Notes: generated by a model from the sequence alone, not told the origin. Positions 31,627-40,445 are shown, numbered from the stretch's first letter. The stretch: DNA of 44,304 nt from Parachitinimonas caeni (GCF_030129945.1 NZ_JARRAF010000037.1:1-44304), one strand, 5' to 3'. Made by a program: numbers and translations.

Positions 31627-32016
31627 ATGCAACTCCAATCCGTCTCCCAGGTCAGCTCGGTGGGCTCGATACAGCTCAACCCGGGTGAAGGTGGTGCAGT
31701 ACGCGCGCAGGTGGCGGCGGCAGAATCCAGCCAGATTGCCGAGGCTGTGAAGGTCAGCCCTGATGCCATACAGGCTGCGCACGCAGCGCCAGATCCGAAA
31801 GAAGTGAAGAACGCGGTCGAAAAGCTGAACAAGTCGGTCGAGTTGTCGAGTCGCAGCCTGCAGTTTTCTGTTGACGAAGACACCCGCATCAACATCGTCA
31901 AGCTGATCGATACCGATTCAAAGCAGGTGTTGAGGCAGATTCCTTCGGAGGAAATCTTGTCGATTGCCAAAGCCATCGACAAGTTGCAGGGACTGCTGAT
32001 TCAGGACAAAGCCTGA
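31627..32016 (+). CDS. flaG: FlaG family protein
   Basis: The protein has 129 residues with aggaggg as ribosome site. The second half (VEKLNKSVELSSRSLQFSVDEDTRINIVKLIDTDSKQVLRQIPSEEILSIAKAIDKLQGLLI) is the characteristic FlaG domain. FlaG influences filament length in several bacteria and is usually encoded between fliC and fliD, as here. The N-terminal half is low-complexity and not conserved. Confidence 0.93.
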   Translation: MQLQSVSQVSSVGSIQLNPGEGGAVRAQVAAAESSQIAEAVKVSPDAIQAAHAAPDPKEVKNAVEKLNKSVELSSRSLQFSVDEDTRINIVKLIDTDSKQVLRQIPSEEILSIAKAIDKLQGLLIQDKA

Positions 32017-32073
32017 CCCGGTCAGCGATATCGCGGCATGGGATCGGCGTAGATATCGCACAAGGAGTGGATG

Positions 32074-34086
32074 ATGGCTTCGATCAGTTCGGCAGGTCTG
32101 GGTTCGGGTCTTGACGTCAATGGGCTGGTGTCGCAACTCATGGCGTTTGAGCGCCAGCCTCTGACCGATTTGACCAAGAAAGAGGCGAGTTATCAGGCCA
32201 AACTGTCGGCCATGGGTAACGTCAAGGCGGCTGTCTCAACGTTCCAGGGCTCGGTTCGCGGGCTGACGGACGTCAGCAAGTTCAACCGCCTCGGGGCCAC
32301 GGTCAGCGATGCCACTATCGCGACAAGCTCAGCCACCAGCCTTGCTCAGATCGGCACGACACGGCTTGAGGTCTGGCAACTGGCTCAGGCCCATAAGCTC
32401 AAGACTGCCGGGGTTGCTGCGGCAGATACTGTGGTCGGAACCGGCACACTGACAATCCAGTTCGGTACCTATAACTCCGACGACAACACCTTTGCCATCA
32501 ACCCGAACAAATCATCCGCCACGGTCACCATTGCGCCGGAAAAGAACACCCTGGCAGGCGTGCGGGATGCCATCAACGCCGCCAACATCGGTGTCAATGC
32601 CAGCATTGTCAACGATGGAGGGACCAACGGCTTCCGGCTGGTGCTGGCGTCAAAAGACAGCGGCGCTGCCAATAGCCTGAAGATCACAGTCAGCGAGGAT
32701 GGGGGTTCTCCCACCAATACCGATACCAGCGGCTTGTCGATGCTGGCTTACGACCCGACCGGTACCGTGGATGACGGCAAGAATCTGGTTGAAACCGTAG
32801 CCGCGAAAGATGCCAAGCTGTCGGTCGATGGCGTAATGATCGCCAAGCCCAGCAACACCGTCACCGATGCCATTCAGGGCGTAACGCTCAATCTGCTCAA
32901 GACCACGACCGCTGCGGTGGATGTCACCATCAGCCGGGACACTTCGGCAGTGACAACGGCAGTTCAGGCTTTCGTCAAAGGGTATAACGATCTGGCCAAG
33001 ACGCTGGGCGATCTGTCGGCGTTTGACCCGAAGAGCGGCAAGGCAGCGGCCCTGCAAGGCGAATCGGTGATCCGCAGTCTGCAGTTCCAGATGCGGGCGA
33101 CGCTCAATGGCGTGCTTGGTCAGGGCAGCTTTACACGCCTGTCGCAAGTCGGCGTGAGTTTCCAGCGCGATGGCACCATTTCGGTTGATACGGCAAAACT
33201 TGCCGGTGCGCTCAATACCAATGCCGACGGCGTTGCCGGTCTGTTTGGTGCCTGGGGCGTCAGCACCGAAAGTTCGGTGAAATTTGTCAGCGGCAGCAGC
33301 GCCACCAAACCGGGCTCGCATGCGGTGAACATCACCACGCTGGCCGCCCAGGCCAAACTGGTTGGCGGCACGGTCAACAGCCTGACGGTTGATGGCAGCA
33401 ATGACACATTCACCATCAATGTCGATGGCACCGGATCGGGCACCATCACCCTGGCGCAGGCAACGTATGCATCGCCACAGGAACTGGCTGCAGAACTACA
33501 GTCCAAGATCAATGGTGACAGCAGCCTCAAGGCCGGTGGCAAGAGCGTAGTCGTCAGCTACAACGCCGATACCAGCACTTTCGAGCTGACCTCGGCCCGC
33601 TATGGCTCGGCCTCGAAAGTCAGCATCGTGTCGGGGGCGGCGGCGCTGGATACGACATTGGGTCTGACCATCGGCTCCAGCGCTTCGGGGGTGGATGTTG
33701 CTGGCACTATCGGTGGCGTGGAAGCGACCGGTTCAGGCCAGTATCTGACTGGCAACGGCGTGGCCAAGGATTTGAAACTGCAGATCACCGGCGGTTCTCT
33801 CGGCGAGCGAGATCCGGTGGTCTACAACGTTGGCCTGGCTGCCCAGCTGGACAAGCAGCTTGATGACATGCTGTCAGCCAAAGGCATGATCGCTGCCCGC
33901 ACTGAAGGGCTGGATCAACAGATAAAAGGGGTGGGTGACAAACGCACCACCCTCAATCGCCGGCTCGATACGGTCGAGGCGAACTATCGCAAACAATTCA
34001 CGGCGCTTGATACTTTGGTATCGAGCTTGCAGCGAACCAGCAGCTATCTGAGTCAGCAGCTGGCGAACCTGCCCAAGGCAGGGTAA
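32074..34086 (+). CDS. fliD: Flagellar filament cap protein FliD
   Basis: The protein has 670 residues. Two ATG codons stand in a row (32071 and 32074); the AAGGAG at 32062-32067 is better spaced from the second. The N terminus (SISSAGLGSGLDVNGLVSQLMAFERQPL) and C terminus (LDQQIKGVGDKRTTLNRRLDTVEANYRKQFTALDTLVSSLQRTSSYLSQQLANL) are typical. The long middle contains the D2/D3-like repeats with a FlgI-like IN motif. FliD caps the growing filament and folds exported flagellin. It is longer than the E. coli protein (468), as in other bacteria with large flagellins. Confidence 0.96.
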   Translation: MASISSAGLGSGLDVNGLVSQLMAFERQPLTDLTKKEASYQAKLSAMGNVKAAVSTFQGSVRGLTDVSKFNRLGATVSDATIATSSATSLAQIGTTRLEVWQLAQAHKLKTAGVAAADTVVGTGTLTIQFGTYNSDDNTFAINPNKSSATVTIAPEKNTLAGVRDAINAANIGVNASIVNDGGTNGFRLVLASKDSGAANSLKITVSEDGGSPTNTDTSGLSMLAYDPTGTVDDGKNLVETVAAKDAKLSVDGVMIAKPSNTVTDAIQGVTLNLLKTTTAAVDVTISRDTSAVTTAVQAFVKGYNDLAKTLGDLSAFDPKSGKAAALQGESVIRSLQFQMRATLNGVLGQGSFTRLSQVGVSFQRDGTISVDTAKLAGALNTNADGVAGLFGAWGVSTESSVKFVSGSSATKPGSHAVNITTLAAQAKLVGGTVNSLTVDGSNDTFTINVDGTGSGTITLAQATYASPQELAAELQSKINGDSSLKAGGKSVVVSYNADTSTFELTSARYGSASKVSIVSGAAALDTTLGLTIGSSASGVDVAGTIGGVEATGSGQYLTGNGVAKDLKLQITGGSLGERDPVVYNVGLAAQLDKQLDDMLSAKGMIAARTEGLDQQIKGVGDKRTTLNRRLDTVEANYRKQFTALDTLVSSLQRTSSYLSQQLANLPKAG

Positions 34087-34202
34087 TGCATGAAGCAAGG
34101 CCGCTGGCTGCGGCGGAATGGCAAGGCGTCATCGCCGCCGTGTAGCCAGCTGCTTGGTGCGCTCCATGGTTGCCTGGCTCTGGGCCTTTCAGGGTGGAAG
34201 CC

Positions 34203-34682
34203 ATGAATGTCAACAGACGTGCTCTGAATGCATATGGGCAGAGTGATCTGGAGCACCAGATCGACACCGCAAGCCCGCACAGGCTGATCTGCCTGTTGTA
34301 CGACGGCGCAATCAAGGCCGTGGCCATGGCAAAGGTGCAGATGGAAAACCATCTGGTCGCAGCCAAGGGCGCTTCCATATCAAAAGCCATTTCGATCGTC
34401 GAAGACGGTCTGCGTGTGGCGCTCGACAAATCGGTGGGGGGAGAACTCGCCGATAATCTCGAGTCTCTCTACGACTACATCTCTTACCGGCTGCTGGTCG
34501 CCAACGTCAATAACGACCCCGAAGCTCTTGATGAAGTGGCCAAGCTGCTGAGTGAGCTGCGTGAAGCCTGGGAGTCCATCGGGAATGCAGCGACGCAGAA
34601 CAATGGCGCCAGCAACGAAAGCGAATCACCGCTAGAATTAAACCGTGAGAAGAAGGCAACGCTAAGCTATGGCCGCATCTGA
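34203..34682 (+). CDS. fliS: Flagellin export chaperone FliS
   Basis: The protein has 159 residues from MNVNRRALNAYGQSDLEHQI, with agggtgga as ribosome site; an upstream in-frame ATG at 34170 is less likely. Family marks are the A-Y-x-Q/S start, ASPHRLICLLYDGAIKAVAMAK, ISKAISIVEDGL and the LYDYISYRLLVANVNNDPEALDEVAKLLSELREAWESI block. FliS binds the C-terminal helices of flagellin and prevents early polymerisation. The Asn/Ser/Glu-rich tail (about 140-159) is an extension. The stop overlaps the next gene by 14 bases. Confidence 0.95.
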   Translation: MNVNRRALNAYGQSDLEHQIDTASPHRLICLLYDGAIKAVAMAKVQMENHLVAAKGASISKAISIVEDGLRVALDKSVGGELADNLESLYDYISYRLLVANVNNDPEALDEVAKLLSELREAWESIGNAATQNNGASNESESPLELNREKKATLSYGRI

Positions 34683-35010
34683 GTTTTCCACCACGCTTGC
34701 CCATCACCAGCAGCTTCTGGAGGCAACCTTGTCCTTGCTGGGGGTGGCGCGTGAAGAGCGCTGGGATGACATCGAAGCGGCCGGCGTCCTGCAGCGGGAA
34801 GCCCTGGCACGTATCGAAAGCCAGCCGGCTGAGCCACTATCTGCCGAACAGCGCGGTCAGCTGAACGGGCTTTTGCAGCAGATCGACCATGCCAACCAGG
34901 AAGCGCTGCAGCGGGTGGAAGCATGGCGGCTGGAGGTTGGCGATATCCTGCAAAGCTTCGAGCAGTCACGCGGTAATGCCGACCGGCTGTCTAAAGCCTA
35001 CGGCGGCTGA
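34669..35010 (+). CDS. fliT: FliT-like flagellar chaperone
   Basis: The protein has 113 residues and is all-helical by pattern. It is placed directly after fliS with a 14-base overlap, where fliT normally lies. The central EERWDDIEAAGVLQREALARIESQ fits the FliT consensus of a W-[DE]-x-[LI] turn followed by a basic helix. FliT binds the FliD C terminus and can regulate FlhDC. Sequence conservation in this family is weak, so position is the main support. Confidence 0.75.
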   Translation: MAASEFSTTLAHHQQLLEATLSLLGVAREERWDDIEAAGVLQREALARIESQPAEPLSAEQRGQLNGLLQQIDHANQEALQRVEAWRLEVGDILQSFEQSRGNADRLSKAYGG

Positions 35011-35063
35011 GTTGGCGTGATCAGCGCTTTCTTCTTGCATCAACATATCCTGTGTGAGCATGA

Positions 35064-35456
35064 ATGGAGAGCGGTGTCGTGGGTAATATCGTCATCACTT
35101 GGCCGCAACTGGCGGTAGTCGCAATCCTCGTGGTCGGCGTGTATGTGGCGGAGCTGCTGCTGTTCATGCGGCGATCCGGCCAGCCGCAGCGCCATCGAAT
35201 CAATCAACTCGAAACGGAAATCGACAGCCTGCGCGACGATCTCGTCGCCTTGCGCCGCGAGCTGGCGGCGAGCCGGATGCCGGTCGCCGAAGAGCCCGAG
35301 CCGGTACCGGCCAGCGAGGTCGACTCTCCTTATAGCCAGGCGATCCGGTTGGCCCGCCAGGGGCTGGACTCGGCTGCGGTCGCCGCCGGATGCGGCATTT
35401 CGCGCGGGGAGGCTGAGCTGATCGTTGCCCTGTATCGGGGGCGCAGTCGGTCATGA
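35064..35456 (+). CDS. DUF2802 protein of the flagellar locus
   Basis: The protein has 130 residues if it starts at ATG 35064. A GTG at 35079 with GGAGAG seven bases upstream is a good alternative. One N-terminal membrane segment (about 10-32, WPQLAVVAILVVGVYVAELLLF) is followed by a short coiled coil (INQLETEIDSLRDDLVALRRELA), an acidic proline-rich linker and a C-terminal helix-turn-helix-like DUF2802 domain (QAIRLARQGLDSAAVAAGCGISRGEAELIVALYR). Proteins of this family often sit in flagellar operons of beta- and gammaproteobacteria. Their role is not established. It overlaps the FliK-like gene by four bases. Confidence 0.75.
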   Translation: MESGVVGNIVITWPQLAVVAILVVGVYVAELLLFMRRSGQPQRHRINQLETEIDSLRDDLVALRRELAASRMPVAEEPEPVPASEVDSPYSQAIRLARQGLDSAAVAAGCGISRGEAELIVALYRGRSRS

Positions 35457-36586
35457 CCACGCCCACCGACAGTGCAGCAACCCAGCTGCAGCTCTATGCC
35501 AAAACGATCCAGGCGCCACTGATCCAGATTTCCGACACGCTGGAAACCACCGCGCTGCTGTTCACGGTGGGTGAGAAGGTCAAGGCGGAGGTCCGGGGAG
35601 AGCTGCAAGGTGGTCGTTTTGCTGTCATGGTGAAAGATCAGCTGCTCGATTTGAATCTGCCGCGCAATACGCAACCCGGCGAAAAGCTGGACCTGACGGT
35701 CCTGGCCAATTCGCCCAAGCTCACCTTTCTATTGCAGCGCGAGAATGCGTCCCCCCCACCAGCGGCACCGACGACGCCCGCAGCCAACGATGCGGAAGCC
35801 CGTAATGTCAAACTTTCCCCGATGGCTCAGCTATTAGGCAACCTGATTGCCGAGCCTCCCGCAGATGCCGAGCCCAAGTTGTCGCAGCTGGCTCAGGTCG
35901 GGCCATTGTTTGCCGGCAAGCTGCCTGAGCCGGCAACCGTAGCCGGGGCTTTGCGGCAGGCAATTGGCGAAAGTGGCTTGTTCTACGAATCGCATCAGGC
36001 GGAATGGATAAGTGGACAAAGACCGCTGGCATCGCTGCTGAACGAGCCGCAGGCCAAAGCTCAGCCGCAATCCCGCCCCGCTGTTCCGCAGACGCCCACC
36101 CCGCTTGTCGGCAAGGAGGAGGATGGCCAGCAGGCAACCACCGAGGCCGGGAAAGGGGCCTTGCTGCCGCCGTTCGCACAAACGGCCGATGAGCCTCCCA
36201 TCGTTCGACAGCTCGTCCAGCAGCAGCTGGAGACGCTTGATCAGCGCCAGATCAACTGGCAGGGGCCGGTCTGGCCAGGGCAAGTCATGCGCTGGGAGAT
36301 CGACGAACCACCGGAGCAGGGAAAATCTGGCCGCGAAGGCGAGGAGGGCATGGTCTGGCATACCAGGCTGCATCTGGATCTTCCTCATCTGGGGGGGGTG
36401 ACCGCCCTGTTGGCCCTGCGCGGCCACACCGTTGATTTACGCTTTCAGGTGGCCGATGCCGATACCGCCAGTCAGATCCGCGCGAATGATGAACGTTTGC
36501 TGGCCGGATTCGAGGCCGCCGGGCTGGAGTTGGCAAGCCGACAGGTGGATGTTGGCGATGACGAGGTGACGGGCCGTGGCGGATAA
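35453..36586 (+). CDS. FliK-like flagellar hook-length control protein
   Basis: The protein has 377 residues. The first 90 residues may fold as a small beta domain, and a proline/alanine/glutamine-rich linker follows (about 98-250). The C-terminal domain (WPGQVMRWEIDE...WHTRLHLDLPHLGGVTALLALRGHTVDLRFQVADADTASQIRANDERLLAGFEAAGLEL) matches the Flg_hook (FliK C-terminal) domain. FliK measures hook length and switches the export gate by touching FlhB. Here the partner gene, an FlhB-C-terminal-like protein, follows directly with an 11-base overlap. This may be a second, FliK-related protein rather than the main one. Confidence 0.75.
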   Translation: MTTPTDSAATQLQLYAKTIQAPLIQISDTLETTALLFTVGEKVKAEVRGELQGGRFAVMVKDQLLDLNLPRNTQPGEKLDLTVLANSPKLTFLLQRENASPPPAAPTTPAANDAEARNVKLSPMAQLLGNLIAEPPADAEPKLSQLAQVGPLFAGKLPEPATVAGALRQAIGESGLFYESHQAEWISGQRPLASLLNEPQAKAQPQSRPAVPQTPTPLVGKEEDGQQATTEAGKGALLPPFAQTADEPPIVRQLVQQQLETLDQRQINWQGPVWPGQVMRWEIDEPPEQGKSGREGEEGMVWHTRLHLDLPHLGGVTALLALRGHTVDLRFQVADADTASQIRANDERLLAGFEAAGLELASRQVDVGDDEVTGRGG

Positions 36587-36929
36587 CCCGCCCAGCAACC
36601 GCCAGCAGGCGGTAGCTTTGGCGTATCTGGCAGGTAGCGCTGCGCCAAAGGTTGTGGCAAAAGGCAGAGGCCTGATTGCCCAGGCCATTGTTGAACGGGC
36701 CAAGGAAGCGGGTGTATTCGTCCATCAGTCACCAGAGCTGGTAGCCTTGCTGATGCAGGTGGACATCGACCAGCATATTCCACCTGAGTTATACCGCGCA
36801 GTCGCTGAGGTTCTGGCCTTCCTGTATTTTCTGGAGCACGGCATTGCTGCAGATGCCCCTGTTTTCCAGGCGCCTGAAGCGACCAGTGCTGCGGCGGAAA
36901 AGCCAACGCAAGCTGGCGACGAATCTTGA
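36576..36929 (+). CDS. FlhB cytoplasmic-domain-like protein
   Basis: The protein has 117 residues. AVALAYLAGSAAPKVVAKGRGLIAQAIVERAKEAGVFVHQSPELVALLMQVDIDQHIPPELYRAVAEVLAFLYFL corresponds to the part of FlhB after its autocleavage site. The NPTH cleavage motif and the membrane domain are missing. Such free-standing FlhB C-terminal proteins (FhlB/FlhX type) occur in several flagellated bacteria and can replace or compete with the cleaved FlhB fragment during the rod/hook to filament switch. The pairing with a FliK-like gene supports a role in substrate-specificity switching. Confidence 0.85.
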   Translation: MADNPPSNRQQAVALAYLAGSAAPKVVAKGRGLIAQAIVERAKEAGVFVHQSPELVALLMQVDIDQHIPPELYRAVAEVLAFLYFLEHGIAADAPVFQAPEATSAAAEKPTQAGDES

Positions 36930-36939
36930 GGGAGATACC

Positions 36940-37800
36940 ATGCATATAGGATTGATCGGCCCTGGCATCATGGGCCGTCCGATGGCGTTCAATCTGGCCA
37001 AGGCTGGCCACACTGTTCATGTTTATGCGCGACGCGACGCCGCGCTGGAGCCTTTTTCCAATCAACCGGGTTTTGTGATCGCGTCCAGTCCGGCGGAGGT
37101 GGCCAGGGCGGCGGATATCATCATCACCATTGTCTCGGATACGCCAGATGTTGAAGCCGTGCTGTTTGGTCCGGACGGCGTGACACATGGCGCCACTGCT
37201 GGCAGCGTGGTGGTGGACATGAGCACGATTTCACCGACAGCGACCCGCGAATTTGCCAACCGTCTGGCGATGCAAGGCGTGGAGATGCTGGATGCGCCGG
37301 TATCCGGTGGTGAAGTTGGCGCCATCAACGGTACCCTGTCGATCATGGTCGGTGGCAAGCCGGAGGTGTTTGAGCGCGTGCGCCCGGTATTTGAGCTGAT
37401 GGGCAAGAATATCGTGCATGTTGGCGATGCCGGTGCCGGGCAGGTGGCCAAGGCTTGTAATCAGGTGGTGGTGGCCGTAACCATTGAGGCGGTAGCCGAG
37501 GCCCTGACATTTGCACGCTCGCATGGCGTTGACGGCGCCAAAGTTCGGCAAGCTTTGCTCGGTGGGTTTGCCGGCAGCAAGATCATGGAAGTCCACGGCC
37601 AGCGCATGCTCGATGACAACTTCCAGCCCGGCTTCAAAACGCATCTGCACGCCAAGGATATGCGGATCGTTGAGGCCGAGGCCCGTAGCCGTGGCGTGGT
37701 ACTTCCTTGTGCCGACCTGGTTTCAGGGCGTCTGGAAGGACTGATTGAGGCAGGCATGGGAGAGCTGGATTCTTCGGCCTTGTACCGGTTGTTGAACTAA
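36940..37800 (+). CDS. Beta-hydroxyacid dehydrogenase (tartronate semialdehyde reductase-like)
   Basis: The protein has 286 residues from MHIGLIGPGIMGRPMAFNLAKAGH, with gagggaga just upstream. An in-frame ATG at 36844 lies inside the previous gene and is unlikely. The NAD(P) loop GPGIMG is at 7-12. DMSTISPTATREF, DAPVSGGEVGAINGTLSIMVGG (substrate-binding block) and GQVAKACNQVVV with the catalytic Lys are all present. The family includes GarR, GlxR and 3-hydroxyisobutyrate dehydrogenases, which reduce or oxidise small beta-hydroxyacids. The overall sequence is closest in style to GlxR/GarR. It follows the flagellar genes by chance or as part of the same transcript and is closed by a perfect terminator. 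Confidence 0.9.
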   Translation: MHIGLIGPGIMGRPMAFNLAKAGHTVHVYARRDAALEPFSNQPGFVIASSPAEVARAADIIITIVSDTPDVEAVLFGPDGVTHGATAGSVVVDMSTISPTATREFANRLAMQGVEMLDAPVSGGEVGAINGTLSIMVGGKPEVFERVRPVFELMGKNIVHVGDAGAGQVAKACNQVVVAVTIEAVAEALTFARSHGVDGAKVRQALLGGFAGSKIMEVHGQRMLDDNFQPGFKTHLHAKDMRIVEAEARSRGVVLPCADLVSGRLEGLIEAGMGELDSSALYRLLN

Positions 37801-37832
37801 GTCCCCGGTTAAAGCATCTGTAGAACTAAACC

Positions 37833-37864
37833 AAACAAAAAGGCCCGTCTGGGCCTTTTTGTTT
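37833..37864. terminator. Strong bidirectional terminator
   Basis: aaacaaaaaggccc (37833-37846) and gggcctttttgttt (37851-37864) form a perfect 14-base inverted repeat with a four-base loop. It has T-rich tails in both directions and lies between convergent genes, so it should stop both. Confidence 0.93.
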
Positions 37865-37885
37865 AGGGGCATGAATACATCAGAA

Positions 37886-38533
37886 TCAGTTGCTGGTGCT
37901 GGTGCTGGTGCTGGTGCTGGTGCTGGTGCTGGTGCTGGTGGGTTGGGCACCGGCGGCCGGTTCTGCCTTGAAATCATCCCCTGACAGATCGAGCGCACTG
38001 AGCGTACTGGCGGTGGCTTTTACGGCGTCCCACTTGTCTGCCGGACTGGAGAAGGACGAAATAATCACTTTGTCCAAGGCCTTGCTCCAGTAAACCGTGT
38101 AGAGCACATGCAGCTCTTTACGACTGCCATCGGGCTTGTCGATTTTTTCCTCGGTTTCCAGGCAGGTGCGCTTGAAGGCATTCTGGTCTGTCGCCTTGCA
38201 CTCGCGAACCACCTTCGCGCCAGCTTTTTTCCGGTCAAGGAAGCCTTGGGCAAAGACGTCAACTGCCGTCTTGGTGCCTTTCTCGACGCCTTCCAGAAGC
38301 TGCACCCTCAACCCGGTTTCGTAGGGGGTTTTAGTTGCCTCTTCAGCTGAAATGGTCCAGATATGGCCCGAGGAAGTCTTGATTTTGTTGAAAAACCAAG
38401 CTTTGGGGCGAACCAGCTTGGCGTCGGTGGGCTCCAGCATTTGCGAGATGAAACCCTTGGGAAGCGGGGGAGGAGTTTCCGCCAGGCAGTGAAGGCTGGT
38501 GGCGCAGAGCAAGCTAGCAAGCAAGAAACGCAT
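37886..38533 (-). CDS. Exported protein with a C-terminal Thr-Ser repeat tail
   Basis: The protein has 215 residues. A signal peptide (1-18, ending LHCLA) is followed by a mature domain of about 170 residues (two Cys, around VRECKATDQNAFKRTCLE) that I do not assign to a family. The last 17 residues are a (Thr-Ser) run ending in Asn, encoded by a hexanucleotide repeat. The tail may be disordered or a site for O-glycosylation; a GT41-type glycosyltransferase is encoded by the next gene upstream on the same strand. The protein is likely periplasmic or secreted. Confidence 0.7.
   Translation of the reverse strand: MRFLLASLLCATSLHCLAETPPPLPKGFISQMLEPTDAKLVRPKAWFFNKIKTSSGHIWTISAEEATKTPYETGLRVQLLEGVEKGTKTAVDVFAQGFLDRKKAGAKVVRECKATDQNAFKRTCLETEEKIDKPDGSRKELHVLYTVYWSKALDKVIISSFSSPADKWDAVKATASTLSALDLSGDDFKAEPAAGAQPTSTSTSTSTSTSTSTSN
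37891..37938 (+). repeat. Hexanucleotide tandem repeat (TGCTGG) x 8
   Basis: Eight perfect copies of a six-base unit lie inside the 3' end of the minus-strand gene and encode alternating Thr and Ser. Because the unit is two codons long, gain or loss of copies changes tail length without shifting the frame. Confidence 0.95.
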
Positions 38534-38678
38534 TCGAAATGTCCGTGATGACTAGTTATGGATTACCGATTGATCGCACAAGATCCGGGTGGCGGGGCTG
38601 AGAGAGCCGCCTCACGACCGTTGGGGTTGCGATGGTAGGCCAGCGGCCAAGGCTGAGGCAAGCCGGGCGTCCTCAGGT

Positions 38679-40445
38679 TCAGGCCGCGCTGTGGCTCAGC
38701 CAGAATTCGCGGTAAGCGTCTTCCAGCTCGCGGGTAAAGCCGGCCTCATCCAGCAGCGGCGAGCCTTGCAGGCGCTGGCGCATATCACTTCTCAGCTGTG
38801 CCAGTTCTTGAATTCGACCGGGCAGGGCGGCGGCCAGTTCCAACCATGCTTCTTCGTCCGCCGCCGCGAAGCCCTTGATGCCGAGACAATGCAAGATGGA
38901 CAGCCCGACCCGGCTGCGATGGTTTTTTCCATAGCGGGTCAACGGTGGCACCCCCATCCATAGCCCGGCCAGTGTGGTGGTGGCGCCGCCGTAAGGGTAG
39001 GGGTCGAGCGCAATGTCAACGGCGCCATGCAATGCCAGGAATTCACTCTCAGATAGCCGACCATGCAGCTGCAAGCGCTCCGGGCCGATGCCTGCTTCGG
39101 CAAAGAACGCCAGAACCCGTTGCCGGCTTTGGCCGACGGGAACGGCCGCCAGCAGCAAGCGGCTGTCGGGCAGGCGTTGCAGCAGGCGACGCCACAAGGC
39201 CAGCGTGGGCTCGCCCAGCTTGCCCCAGCTGTTGAAACTACCAAACGTCAGAAAGCCGTTGCGCAAGGCGGGCAATGGCGCGACATCCGGGCAGTGGGGA
39301 TGAGGACGGTACACCATGTGAAAGCGCGGCAAGGGCAAAATCTGTTCGCTGCGGGGTTGCTCGCCAAGATCCTGGGCGAGGGTGGCATCACTGATCCAGC
39401 CATCCATCGCGGCCAGTCCGGTACTGCCGGGGAATCCCATCCAGGTAATCTGCAGAGGGGCGGCCCGGCGGGCAAAGACACCGAGACGGTGATGGTCGGT
39501 ATGGCCTTTGAGGTCAATCAGGATGTCAATCTGGTCCTGACGAATCTGTGCCGCCAGCGCGTCGTCGCTCAAGGTGGCCACCTCGCACCAGCGGTGCCCC
39601 AGCCGCTTCAGCCGTTCGGTCGCAGCATCCGGTTTGGTGGTGTAGCTATACAGCGTGATATCGAAGCGGTCGCGGTCATGGTGGCAGAGCACCGGCTCAA
39701 TAAAGTGCATGACCGCATGCTGGTAGAAGTCATTCGAAAGATAGCCGATCCGCAATCGCTGGTTGCCGGGTCGGCTGGCTTGGAGGGGCGGTGCGGAGAT
39801 TTTCGCTTCGCAATCGCGCCGGAAAGCGGCGTAGGCCTCGGCGAGTTCGTCGTGGTGGGCATCGGGGTTCTGATGCAAAGCAAAAATCAGGTTGCTGTGG
39901 CCAAGCCAGTTGTGGGGCTGGCGCTGCAGCAATTGGCGATAGGCTGCAATCGCTTCCGCATGCAGGCCCAGGCTTCGGCAGACTACACCCAGATTATTCC
40001 AGGCTGGGCTGTAATCCGGCAGCTGCTGCAGCGCCTGCAGATAGGTTTCGCGGGCAGCGTCGAGGTCGCCTTGCCCCTGCTGGGCGAGGCCCAGGTTATA
40101 GAGGCCATGACCATTTTGCGGGTCGAGTGTGACGGCGCGGCGGGCGGCATCAATCGCCGCCTCCAACTGGCCGGACTGACGCAGGGCTTCTGCCAGATTG
40201 CGCCAGTATTCTGGACGGGCATCTGCCAGATCAACCGAGCGCTGCAGCCAGGACAGCGCCTCTTCGGCCTGCCCATTCTGCAACAAGGCAACGCCGACCA
40301 TGTGCAGCGCACCGTGATGTTGCGGAGCGTGTTTCAGTACTTGCTGGTAAATCGAGACCGCCCGTGCCAGCTGCCCCTGTTGATGCAGGGCAACGGCTTG
40401 GGCCATCCAGGATTCGAGTACAGAAGGCGTGGGAGAAGAACTCAT
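38679..40445 (-). CDS. TPR-containing GT41 (SPINDLY/O-GlcNAc-transferase-like) protein
   Basis: The protein has 588 residues from MSSSPTPSVLESWM; a Met eight codons upstream is possible. The N-terminal 200 residues are about five tetratricopeptide repeats (for example AVSIYQQVLKHAPQHHGALHMVGVALLQNGQ). The C-terminal part has GT41 marks: LRIGYLSNDFYQHAVMHFIEPVL, DILIDLKGHTDHHRLGVFARRAAPLQITWMGFPGSTGL, FLTFGSFNSWGKL, RLQLHGRLSESEFLALHGAVDIALDPYPYGGATTTLAGLWMGVPPLT and SRVGLSILHCLGI. Bacterial members add sugars, usually N-acetylhexosamine, to Ser/Thr of proteins such as flagellins or autotransporters. Its position close to the flagellar genes makes flagellin a likely target. Confidence 0.88.
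   Translation of the reverse strand: MSSSPTPSVLESWMAQAVALHQQGQLARAVSIYQQVLKHAPQHHGALHMVGVALLQNGQAEEALSWLQRSVDLADARPEYWRNLAEALRQSGQLEAAIDAARRAVTLDPQNGHGLYNLGLAQQGQGDLDAARETYLQALQQLPDYSPAWNNLGVVCRSLGLHAEAIAAYRQLLQRQPHNWLGHSNLIFALHQNPDAHHDELAEAYAAFRRDCEAKISAPPLQASRPGNQRLRIGYLSNDFYQHAVMHFIEPVLCHHDRDRFDITLYSYTTKPDAATERLKRLGHRWCEVATLSDDALAAQIRQDQIDILIDLKGHTDHHRLGVFARRAAPLQITWMGFPGSTGLAAMDGWISDATLAQDLGEQPRSEQILPLPRFHMVYRPHPHCPDVAPLPALRNGFLTFGSFNSWGKLGEPTLALWRRLLQRLPDSRLLLAAVPVGQSRQRVLAFFAEAGIGPERLQLHGRLSESEFLALHGAVDIALDPYPYGGATTTLAGLWMGVPPLTRYGKNHRSRVGLSILHCLGIKGFAAADEEAWLELAAALPGRIQELAQLRSDMRQRLQGSPLLDEAGFTRELEDAYREFWLSHSAA

Noticed and set aside
37891-37938. Tandem repeat considered as CRISPR or phase-variable frameshift tract
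   Set aside because: Units are contiguous six-base copies without spacers, and the unit is a multiple of three, so it can neither be CRISPR nor switch the frame.
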